DNA from: Scolanthus callimorphus
Taxonomy: Eukaryota > Cnidaria > Anthozoa > Actiniaria > Edwardsiidae
Assembly: GCA_033964015.1 (NCBI GenBank)
Contig: CM066923.1
Coordinates: 6,561,978-6,625,977, forward strand
DNA length: 64,000 nt
Direction: 5' to 3'
A program made the position numbers and the translations under genes. Below, in pieces: positions 11,222 to 22,700 of the stretch. The notes under the pieces were generated by a model. The model searched no databases and was not told the DNA's origin. It saw only the letters and a list, made by a program, of their open reading frames with translations. Positions within the stretch are counted from its first letter, which is position 1, and each line of letters begins with the position of its first letter.

Positions 11222-11549
11222 TGGCCGATTGCATTTTAAACCGCACCGGGGGGTTCCAGGGGAGGGTGTATTGGACCCTGGAAATTCCACAGGAGGTGGT
11301 GTGACTGGCGCTTGGAAATTCCAAAGGGGAGGGGTAAAAGACATGACTTTTCAGGGACATTTTATCCCAAAATAGATTTTCCAGGGGTATTTTGACAGAA
11401 GTATTATGGAAATCCAAAGGAGGGGGTCCTTGATGAGGCTGGAAATTCCAGGGGAGGGGTCTGATTCACGAGTGGAAATTCCAGGGGAGGGAGTCTTTTT
11501 AAGGGAGGTCCTCGACCCCCCTGGTGCGGTTTAAAAATGCAATCAGCCA
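11222..11549. mobile_element. MITE with GGCCGATTGCATTTT ends
   Basis: The ends TGGCCGATTGCATTTTAAAC and GTTTAAAAATGCAATCAGCC are imperfect inverted repeats running into GCACC and G/C runs. The interior is a series of GGAAATTCCA plus G-run blocks. A truncated relative lies at about 25036-25290 in an NCSTN intron, and one end lies near 59570. Confidence 0.6.
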
Positions 11550-12358
11550 ATTTAAGCAATAAAAGAATAAACGAAAGGCAGAGTATATTCATATCTGTGT
11601 ATAACAGACGTAAAATGTAGTTATATTTTAGGCAGGGAAAACCTGAATAATGCGAGGAAAGTTGGCAGGTCTAGTTCCATTATTGGCTCTGTGGGAGTGA
11701 GCTCTGTGTCTTTTGAATGGAATCTTTACTTTACAGTATTAATGGGTTTTTGGGGGATCTTATAGATTTTACAGAAGGGGAGATGAATGGATGATTCCAG
11801 CTATATAAAGCATGGACCAAGTACCTTGTATGCCCGCATTGCATCCTGGTAGTTGTGTTACATTCCACAGGCATTTCTAAAGAAAACAGAGTGCATGCAC
11901 TTAAGCTGGAATCATCCATTCTAAATGATAGACATTTTCAGCAGGTCTCCTGGTATTTGTGACAAAAATTATAACTTTTTGCCAACAAAATTTGCAGTAA
12001 GTCTCTGGTCTTTCAGACATTTTCCAGTATCTTTTTACTGTAGTATTATAGACATTTTTGTCCTGAACATGTTTCTTAGAATTCCTCACCACAAAAGTGC
12101 ACAACACTTTTCCTACTTCTTGTGGCATCAACTTTCCAGACCCTTTCCAGTTAGGCATTGGGTTTCAGAGCACAGCTCTGTGGTAAATATTTTCCAGATT
12201 TTTGTCCAGAACAATTCCTCACAATTGCTGAATGAGCAGATTTCCATATTTTATGTATATGCTGGATTGCCCTCCATGTCCTTGTTTGACCCAGTGACAT
12301 TCAAACAAACATACAGGGATTGCCAGAAGTTTCAACTGTGGTTTGTCCAAAAGATGTA
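11550..12358. other. Intergenic, nothing recognised
   Basis: Contains the presumed 3' UTR of TMEM218 (minus strand). No further gene supported; open frames here lack family features. Confidence 0.4.
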
Positions 12359-13725
12359 TTAAAACATATAAGTCTTTCTTGATGTAAGAGCAGGGGAATA
12401 TATTGGCTCCATCCAGTGGAAAATCACCAGGAAAATAAAAGCCACTAGTACAAAGACACACATAAATGAGAAGAGGACTATACGTGGGATAATGAACATG
12501 TCAACTTCAACCTGGAAAAGAAATACAAAGTTAGCATCAAGTGAAGTGCACAGCCTTGGTGGTTTGGCCACGTGGAGAGAGCATCAAGTTCAATCTCCTC
12601 CATAGACTTACCTGTTTGCCAGCACTACCGGCCAGTTCTTCTTGCCGAGTTTTTCTTGGATACAATATCATGACGACAGTCACAAGGATGAGGAGGAACC
12701 CTATGCCGAATACTGCATTCCTGAGTAATGGTATAGGATTAAAATATTATGGAATTATCAGTAGTGTTACATTAGTACAAACAAGGGGGGGGGGGTACTC
12801 CCTCATGTCAAATCAAATCATATCAAATCAACTTTATTTACTCATAGGACTATTATCAGTTGGAGTTATACACAGAGTATGTCAACTATACGGGGATGCT
12901 CTGCCTGAAAGGGGTAGCATTTTGATGCTCCAATTACATAAAAGGTAGCAATTTTGCGAATTTCACTATATAAAAGCAGGGTCCGACATTAACTTTTTTC
13001 GCTAGGTGAAAATGGCAAATAACTCAAAAATTTTAGTCGCCACAAAGCAAAATTTAGTTGCCACATAAACGTGGTTCTCAGCTGAGCTTACTACCAAAAC
13101 AGGTAGACTGTTTATTCGGCTCGGGAAAAAGGACTCGTCTCCAAGCTCCAAACAAATGTTTCGGTAGTAGAACAATGGGGTGCCATTTGCCGACTAGCTC
13201 TAAAATTTTGGTCGCCAAGTCCCCAAATTTAGCCGCCATTGGCGACCACATGGGCGCAGTAGTGTCGAGCCCTAAAAAGGGAATCCATTTTGCGAATTTC
13301 ACTATGTAAAAGGTAGCAGATCACTAGATTCTGTTTAGAAAAAGTAAGGGTTTTTTATGTTACAGTATAGAAAAGGGTTTCAATATTGCAGAGGCGAGTT
13401 GAGCTTCTTCTATTAGCTCGTCCCCGCATGATTTTTCTTGGATTTTTCAATTATTTCTTATAAAATCTCCAGCCGATTTTGTCTGTAATCTATGTGGTTT
13501 GACAGCTATTGTTAGCCCCGACATTGCAGACATAATTTAATTGGAAACAGCATCTATTATAAAGATCCCCTTCTATAAATAAATATCTTTTCATTCAATA
13601 ATTTGATCTTAATCTTACTTGAGTCCTCCACTGGCTCTTGATAACGCTACGCATCCCATGATGCCGAGAACCCACAGCAGAATCAACACAAACAAACCCA
13701 CACCAACTCCAAGAACTAACGCCAT
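12359..13725 (-). CDS. TMEM218: TMEM218, ciliary transition-zone membrane protein
   Basis: Three exons: 13619-13725, 12612-12720, 12359-12511, with GT-AG borders (gtaaga, gtaagt donors) and phases that join cleanly, encoding 122 aa (human 115). The N-terminus MALVLGVGVGLFVLILLWVL and the following CVALSRASGG match the family's start; exon 2 gives a second hydrophobic helix (GIGFLLILVTVVMILYP), exon 3 begins VEVDM and carries the third helix, ending in HWMEPIYSP, the conserved C-terminal block. In vertebrates TMEM218 is a small membrane protein of the transition zone linked to Joubert/Meckel-type ciliopathy; the role here is by homology. No catalytic motif is expected. Confidence 0.92.
12977..13273. 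mobile_element. hAT-like MITE with GGTCCGACATTAAC end
   Basis: It starts CAGGGTCCGACATTAAC and ends GTGTCGAGCCCT. The interior carries GCCAATGGCGACCACA-type motifs shared with 919-1479 and 62880-63095. It lies in the TMEM218 intron. Both flanks contain the ~20-bp stretch TTTTGCGAATTTCACTAT, so the insertion sits beside or inside a short local duplication. Confidence 0.5.
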
Positions 13726-14385
13726 CTCATCAGAACAAAGGCGAGTTAAAGTTATTGATGTATTTCGAGAAGTAAATGGGTTATAGATACTTCTGCTTCA
13801 TGATTCTTGGCCACTTATTCCTTACTTTATCGAGTATTTGTTCTTTGAACTGAGAAATTTCCAACGCAGTTGGTTCTTTGCCGCCATTTTTGTTTGTAAT
13901 GAAAACCACTGACCAAAATGATAGAAGGCTCTTCAAAACGCAACAGGAAGCCCACGAAATGTTCACGGAGGGGAGGACCCTCTTAGTACTCATCATCTCT
14001 TGCATGTCGAAATCCATAATTCAATTCAAATCAATTGGGCCAGTGAGAATAACACTTGCACTAACTGGGTCACGTTACCCAAATCCTTTACGTTCTGAGT
14101 AAAATCTTGAAAATTCAACTCGCTGCCATTTGCTGAAACTTCAGTTTGCACTCTGGAATTGATTTTGACAAAACATCTCGTTGAGGTAGTTGGGGTCACG
14201 TCACCCAGTTAGTGAAAGTGGCCTATTATTATTTGAAACTAGTCAGAAAAACTTTTTTCTGCGGTCAAGAGAGAGGACCACAGGCCGCCCAAGCTCAGGG
14301 GTCGTTTTATCAAATGTAATTTACGTCACTAGTAATTGCTCTGATCATATTAACCTGAAAAAAAATCAGTAGTAATCATTGCTAT

Positions 14386-14492
14386 AGAGCGAATTTCACA
14401 TGACTGTGGTGAAACCAATCGCATAAGTGATTACTGAACAAACCTATAGGAGTGATTACAAAGTAAACTCACAGTCATCTGAAATCCGCTCT
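14386..14492. mobile_element. AGAGCGGATTTCACATGAC palindromic MITE
   Basis: The inverted ends AGAGCGAATTTCACATGACTG and CAGTCATCTGAAATCCGCTCT are near perfect. The same family appears at 37491-37721; related ends occur at 62085-62258 and at the right window edge. Confidence 0.65.
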
Positions 14493-15867
14493 ATAATCTA
14501 CATGGCAAAATAAATTCGACTTTGTTATAGAACGACCCGAGCCTGAGGAGACATATGCTGCGTGGGATACCCCATACCTTAGGACAATGGAGACGTTTTC
14601 TCTTGTTCTTGAATCAAAATGGGATTGTGTGGGTTCAATCGCGGGTATTTATAAATTTCCAGGTGGGTAGTATAGGGGTAGCACACCATTTCCTGGTGCA
14701 TATTTGCGAGTTCACAGAATTTTAATCATTTATCAATATCTTTTAATATTACAACAACAGTATTTACAAAATATAATGCAATGAAATTAAAATTAAAAAT
14801 ACCAGCATCGGTATTACCCTATTTTGAAAAATCCAAATGGGCAGTAAATGCTGTACCTCCACAGGTAAATAGCCCCCTCCCCTCCCTCCCCAAATTAAAA
14901 ATGCGCCCAATTCCAGTGGTAGCCATTTGTTGGCCTTTGTTGAAGAATCAAGTGCCTTGCATGTGCGCGCTCAGCCTGCATCCTAGTCGATTTTCAAAGG
15001 CATGTCTGAAGAAAAGAGAGCGCTCGTTTATGGCTCTGGAATCGTTCATTGTTGCAGACTGCACCTACAAAACCTGGATTAGATAACAGATCGGATAATA
15101 AAAACTCGATTTCTTTTTTGGGCGATGAAAATGGACTCCAGACGCTTGTCTACGCTTATTCAATGGGAAGTTTGTAGGTGTGGCATTGCAGAAGCAATCC
15201 AGGTACAAACCACCGTTTTCGGAAACCTCCAGATTCGAGAGCGTTTTCGAAAAAAAAATCAATTTTCGTGCGTAGACAGGAGGCCCCATAGGATAAAAAC
15301 TTCTCCGTTTTCGAAACCGATGGGGCCTCCTGTAAGGCAACTCAAGTATTACAAGGGTGCTCACCATTTTTCAAAATCCCGGAAATTCCAGTTCCATTTC
15401 CAGGATAAAATGGTTCAGTCGAATTTTGGTCATTCCATTTGGAACGAGTGGATAAGCTCTAGAGGTTGGTATTCCAGCGCGATTTATGACTTATTAGAGA
15501 CCCTGTGTCCGACCCTGTGTGTTTATCTAATACGGTAAGAAACTTTCAAAATAACACCATTAGTTTGTTGTTCTATGACTTCGTGTCTCATAAATCAGTT
15601 TTAGACCAAAGGATGGATCGAAATTTCACGAGCTTTAAACGGATTGAGTTCTCACTGCTTTTACCGTTACCTCATTAGCATAGAGTTATATGGGCTACGA
15701 AACTATTCGTCACGCCCATCGGACACAGGGTTTTAACGTAACCGTTTCGAACCCAAATAGAAATTAGCAAATGGTAAGCGCCATTCCACTCGGGATCCCA
15801 TCCCAACTGGAAATCCGAATGTTTTGTACCTTCAAACCGACCAAACCAACCGGTTTTTTCTTGACAA

Positions 15868-16110
15868 ATGGCAAGCACCCTGTGTCAGCCGCCATTTTGA
15901 CAGCATAGCAACATACCAAGTCGGAGAAAGCATCCATTCCCACCGGTTGATTTAGAGAATATAGAGAAATGTTCAAGATTCAACTTGATAAATCAAATCT
16001 GAAACTTATTTTTTAGATGCAGATTTTAAGATTTCTATACTTAAATACTTAAATGATACTCCCTATACCGCAGTTCGTCTTCTAATTCGTCTTCTAATAT
16101 CTAACGACAC
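15868..16110. mobile_element. Degenerate copy of the CTGTGTCAGCC MITE
   Basis: Matches the element at 18039-18245 through CTGTGTCAGCCGCCATTTTG and GATTTAGAGAATATAGA, but the right end is eroded and no TTAA flank is intact. Confidence 0.5.
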
Positions 16111-16775
16111 AAGGACGTTATGTTGCAACGATAAAAGTATGGGAAAATAACTGAAATAATCAATGTTTTCCATGGATCATCATTAGATTACTTCACCAAA
16201 GCAATCTTCTGCTATTTTTTGTGGACTCCATGTTTTGAAACCACTAAATTTTGTTTGTATGATATTTTCCTTATGTCGTTATGTCGCAAGTGTGCACCAG
16301 GCATAACAAACGAGTGGCTGACGACACGGGCGCTTTAACTTCTCTAAACGGGCTCGGCGTGGGCACATGAGCTTTGTGACTGGCACTAAGAAAATGAGTA
16401 ATATTTTGTGAGCTAGCTTCCTGGCTCCACACGAAGGATTAACGATGCACGACTTCAGCAGTGGAACGGATTCCAATGATAACGACTGCAGAATGGCTTT
16501 CCAAGACTTGTCGTTAAGGCCCGTCTACACTTACAGTTTTTGTCACACGAGTCGCTGCGATTTTTCTCTCGTGTACGCGTCAACTCAAAAAAACTAATAC
16601 GGTAAACTAGGTGCAACTTGGCGCGATCTGCCGCGATTTTTGTCGCTTGATGTCGCCGAGATTTCAAACATGTTCGAAACCCTTCCCCACTTGATGCGAT
16701 TTGAAGAAAAGAGGGCACAGAAATCGCACCAGATTTGCATCTAGAGAGTTGGAATTCCGAAGTGTAAACCGGCCT

Positions 16776-19700
16776 TTACTGGGGGTCGCTGGCCAACAGA
16801 TCGTGTGGCGTGAAGAGCTGATCAGCCTTGCGATGGATGAAAAAGACAAGGACGAACGAAAAGATCGTGATCACAATACCAGATGCTAATGTAGTGGCCT
16901 GCGAACGAAGTAAGATAATTATCCAGTAAGTCGGTGCGTCATTTGGTAAAGATCTACCACATTTACTGTACAATATCTTAACCAGGCAATCGTAATGTTA
17001 GTACGATAAGAAAGCTTGTCAACAGCAAAAGAGCTGACTTCAGTTCTGAGACAAAGAATGTGATTTTCATTCAAAGCGCATGTTTCGGGATCCTGTTTTG
17101 CACACATTAAATAATGCCAAAACGTTTTATGTTCATGGCAGCAGTACTAGAATATAATACAGTGACGGGTGAAGACTCTTAGCTTCTCTTAGCCTGCAAG
17201 CCGGCTCTACAGTGTTCTTTTGTTCCGGATATTTGATTTTTTTTTTGGCGTGCGGGATTCCTGTGTCATTTCTTTCCCTCGCAACACAGGAATCCCGCGC
17301 GCCAAAAAATATCCCCAAAAACCCACTGGAGAACCGGCTAAACAGGCTAAGCTTCTCTTGGTAACGGGTTAGTCCTGTTGAGATGGACAATCACTTAGCT
17401 TACCTGACTACCAGGACTAGCGACAATGAACATGCGAACTGATAAATCTGCATTCCACCTAGAAAAAAGGACGCACAGCTGTTAGATTAGTCATCCACTA
17501 TCCAGTCTAATGGTCAAATATCTGCGTTAGAGTCATCCGACTGTGAAATAGATACTAACCAAATAGGCACTACTATACACTACGAAAGTCATTTTTATTG
17601 TATTCTCCTTTGTAATTATGACTAGTAGACACTATTAAACACTGACTATTAGTTTTTGTTTCACAGCCGGATGAAGACCACTCTATAGCAGATAAAACTA
17701 GTGACACCTTATAATAAGTTTAACATCTGCTAAGGCATGCACTAGAAACCAAGCATCACGTGATAATAATGTAATATCACGTGCTACTCACGTGCTCTCG
17801 GCCCATGTGGAGTACTTTGTCGAGGTGTAGTCTTTTAGTTCGAAAGCAGGTGATTCGGCCTTAGAGAAATACACTGAGCCATTCACACAGATGTCTTCGG
17901 CGTAGCTGTCATTTCCACCTTTCATCCGTTTCATAACATTTGGCTATTGACAGAAAGAAGCAATGGAATTAGCAAATCGTGGGCAGCTCATATTCTGGTA
18001 TTCAAGAAATCTGGGTATAAATTTTATAGGTAAATTAAAGAGCCTGTGTCAGCCGCCATTTTGACAGCATAGCAACATACCAAGTCGGAGAAAACATCCA
18101 TTTCCATCGGCTGATTTAGAGAATATAGATTAGAGCAATGGTCTTGATTGAATTTGGTAAATCTGAAACTTTGTTTTTAGATAGTTCGTCTTCTAATATC
18201 AAATCAAAACAAACTGAACAAATTAAAGTGGCTGACACGGGCTCTTTAATAGTGGCTGCAGGGGCGTAGCCAGGGAGGCAAAGGGGGCCGCCCCCCCCCC
18301 CCCCCTTTCTCGGGAAATTTTCCCATACATTTACTGTATTTGCTTTGATTTACTGTATTTCACTCTTTTTTGTCGCTATTCTCCTTATTTTTTTATCTGA
18401 TCGGAAAAAAATGTCACCATCACAAAAATGCGAATTTTTTCCAAGTATGGAGGATGAGAAGCATTTTGTTCTGTAGCTATGATGTCACGATGACGTCACA
18501 ATGACGTCACGTGCTGACGTCATTGAAACTGACATCTCGTTCGATCCAAAGTTACTTAGCCCTGAAAATTGCAAAGATTTTTATTGAAAGGTGAATTCTT
18601 TGCAGGACTTCTTTCCCCAGCAACTTTCCGTAGCAACAGCTCAAAAAAATAGGTAAACGCACCCTTAAAAAGCCCGTGTCAGCCAGTCCTTTGTTATTGT
18701 TTTCGTTCGATATATGAAGACGAATTACGCGTAGAAATCTCTAAATCAACATATAAAAACAAAGTTTCAGATTTGATTTACCAAATTCAATCTTGAACAT
18801 TGCTCTATATTCTCTAAATCAGCCGATGGAAATGGATGCTTTCTCCGACTTGGTATGTTGCTATGCTGTCAAAATGGCGGCTGACACAGGCTCTTTAAAG
18901 AGCTCGCCTTTGCTCACTTCTCGGTGTTTGGAGATTCTGGACGATTGTTTCGAGATTTCTACACGTCATCCTGCCATGCATTCATTCTGCTAATCGAACG
19001 TAAAAACACAAAGGAAACTCACCCCATCGGTTTTACAAGTGTCTTTTGGCGGGTCTGTGATATAGGTACCAATGAAGTAGAGCAGCAGACGGTTCGTAAT
19101 AATTGTAAGGGTGTCATTCGCGGTGTTAACACTGACGTACCGCGACATTGGACGAATTGCTGGAAAATATAATACAATAATAATATCAATATTCAAACTT
19201 TATTATTATTTTAAATACATAAGTTAAAACCAATATAACAAATTTAACCAATAACAAAACATATCATACACCCTTTTTTGGGAAAGTCCACAGGGTCGGG
19301 GTTGAATATAGTAGTGTTTGTTGGGATTTTAAATTCGTAAGGCCGCCAGAAAAAAGTCCTGATCAGGAGCAGGAGCTCATTTCGTGGAACATTCTCACAG
19401 GGTTTTCGAGAATGCTTCCGCCTTTTTCGTGGAACATTCTCACAGGGTTTCCGAGAATGCTTCCGCCTCAGGCTCGTTGCTGCCTATTTCGTGGAACATT
19501 CTGACAGGGTTTCCGAGAATGCTTCCGCCTCAGGCTCGTTGCTTCGCTTATCTTAGCAAAGTCTGCGCTTCATCTTGCGAACTTCAAGTGTTTGAACGGA
19601 CAGGTAAGACATGTACGTCACATATAATAGTTTAGCAATCTATTTTCCCATAAAGTTAGTGAATCGATCCACCATTCAAATATTTTAATACACATGGTTC

Positions 19701-22700
19701 GGGTGCCAGTGGTTAAACTAGTAGGTGAAGTTTAAGGTGGCGCCATACAAACCCTGGGAAAATGTTTCGCAAATTTGTTGGAAAATCGGGCAAAAAGGCT
19801 TCAAGCTTCAAACGTATCGTTGTTCTTCTTTGCGCCATAACGCGCGGCGGGTGAAGGGTAGTAATGAAGACCTTTTGTCAATGGAAGTCGCTATATCCCA
19901 ATGGTAGGAGCCAGAATGGTTGAATGGCTTGTTACTCTGATACGAACCTTGGCCAGCATCATTATAAGCCCGAGACTCTGGAGTTTGCTGGTCATTTGGC
20001 TCGCTAATTGCATGTATGGCATTTATTTAATTTACCATATATAGAACGAGGAATAGTACACTAAAAACATATCTAAAGCAAACCAAAACCCTACCCTTAC
20101 CCTAATCCCAAACTTATTTACTGTTGGAGGACAGTTCTCATCATTTCTTGAATATAAATGAAGCATGATTAAGGATTTCTATGGATTTTTGGTTCTGACC
20201 ATTGGGATATAGTATAATTACTGAAGAAGTGATTATAAGAATTTCAGTCCGCTTATTGGTCAAGAGGTTCGTTTTCTCTGGCTACAATCACCTACAGGTG
20301 TTTATAACATTGAAATGACTGGGAGTGTGCGCACGATTTCATTATGATCGTGAAAAAGTCCAACAAAAACAAGTTTTTCGGTGACTTTCTTTGTCCGACG
20401 GTTTATAACGACACGTAAAAACATGACTCACGCAATGATTTGGCATCCTTTCTTCGGTAGACGGTTTTATGAAGAGGGCAGTTACCACGGATGAATGAAC
20501 AATAAGCGAGATGACCAATCTGAAACAGGACGTCCAACAACAGTAAGACAGTTTGTTTTAGAACTTCGAGCAATTTGAACATGAAGCGGTCAAAAATCTT
20601 CTTACTAAACAGTAACAAATCTTTGGTTTTGGTGTTTTTGAAAGCTTTGAAAATAAGCGAAAAGGTGCTATCGTCCCGCAAAACATGAGAAAATAAAATT
20701 CAAAGTTCACAGAAATGTTGCATTATGAAAAATCTTTGGAGGAATATGTATCAAATTTTTTTTGTTACAATATTTTTGGCCAAGCGTTGCTCGATCTCTA
20801 AAATAACCTGTCTTGAAAACTTTAGCAGCTTCAAGGGAGGATGACACGATTTTAAGGCTTATTTAGTTACCTTTATATAAATAAAGTTCAATTCACAAGA
20901 AATAAGCAAAATAACCCTATAGATTTGTAAAGTAACCTTTCAACTGTCAAATACATTTCGCGTATTTTGATTTGTTATCGAGCGGATGGAAATGGATCGC
21001 GAATTTCAATTCCTTCCTCTTTCTTAGACTAAGTTAAAGTACAAAATAGGATGTTGTGTTGTTTATACAGACTACTGGCCTAGTTTTATAGAATTTTGTT
21101 ATAAAAACAACCGACACATAGTACAAATGTTATTTGGGAGACAATAACGGGATTTGTTTTGACAAGTCACTCTCAACCTTACCATGGTTTCGTCGGCGAC
21201 CAATGGTTTACTGGGTGGTTTTCCATCGTTAGCCAGTGTGATAAGTGAATTTGCTATCACAGTCGCCACATTTTTTACTCTCTGGAATAAAAGTACATGA
21301 ATATTTATTCATCGTTATTATACAATGAAAACCATTTGTATAAAATGTTATGTTCATCAATATCCAATATATAACGCATACTAATGAGAATAGCTTTATC
21401 GGGTATAAAGAAGGGTGCGACGTCAAAGAGCCTGTGTCAGCCGCCAGTTTGACAGCATAGCAACATACCAAGTCGGAGAAAGCATCCATTTCCATCGGCT
21501 GATTTAGAGAATATAGAGCAATTCTATCGATTGAATTTGGTAAATCAAATCTGAAACTTTGTTTTTAGATGTTGATTTTGAGATTTCTACACTTAATTCG
21601 TCTTTTACAGTAATATCAAATGAAAACAATAACAAAGGAGTGGTTGACACGGGTTCTTTAACCTTTATCGAGAGGAGTCATTGGATAAAATTCTGGGTCG
21701 CCATAATAGAAATCTGGGGCCGGTTCCTGAAAGGTTGGATAAAGTTATCCACGGATAAAAGTTATCTGTTGTATAGGTTTTGTTCAGGATTTATCCTTTG
21801 GATAAGCGTTTATCCACTGATAACTCTTAACTGGCCTTCTAGGAACCGGCTCCAGGTCAACATCATCTTCTCCCGAATTAATGCTGTTGACAGCTAATTT
21901 AGAAAAGTGTATTTTTAAAAACCTACAGACTGGAAAGGTAAGTCGCCACTTCTGCTTGCCAAACCATAAATATTGTTGCCATTGGCAACCATATGTTCGC
22001 AATGTCGGGTTCTGTTTCTAAAGCACGTGATCAATTATACGCCCTTCTATTGGTCAGTTGATTGATGAATAATTCATGTGTTTTTTATGACGACCCCGCT
22101 CTGTTAGACTTCCCGTGAATTGGGCACACAACATTACCCTGGAATTCCGACCTTCAAAAGCCCTTTCTCACTGGTATTTCCACTTCTCAACGTCTCAACT
22201 CCACTATTTCTAGCTTTCTAAAGCACTCTCCCCTGTATTTTCAGCTTTCGAGAAATCAGTTTGAAAACCGATAAAAATTACATACATATTTGGTACAATC
22301 GAGGAGCCAGAGCGGGGAACCCGAGCTCGGGCAATCGGGTTACGAGGAAGACACTCTAAACACTCGGCCTTGCTGTGTTCCCTCTGACTTCGTGAACACG
22401 TTTCTTGGAGATTTGAATATTCTTCTTTGAAAGGGGTATAATTTCTTCATTAAAGGCCCATCACCAACAGAGAGCCTTTGCGGACTCTTAGCCAATCAGA
22501 GTACCCGAAAAACAATGGATCAATTTGAAAACGAAAGAAAACGGGGCGCAAAGGCTCCCGGTTGGTGATGGGCCTTTAAGTTAGCATCAGGATTAAATGA
22601 AGGAAAAAATGGCATGATAGCAAACCTTGGTAAAATTGTGAATAAGATTGTGGTGAGTTTTGTTGAGCGAAAAATTCGCTTTCACATTGACGGCGTCATC

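Larger units (their letters stand above)
13726..16775. other. Intergenic between TMEM218 and NCSTN
   Basis: About 3 kb between the TMEM218 start and the NCSTN stop. It holds MITEs (14386-14492, about 15868-16110) and a repeat at about 15535-15690 whose reverse complement recurs at about 60640-60810. No gene is supported. Confidence 0.5.
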
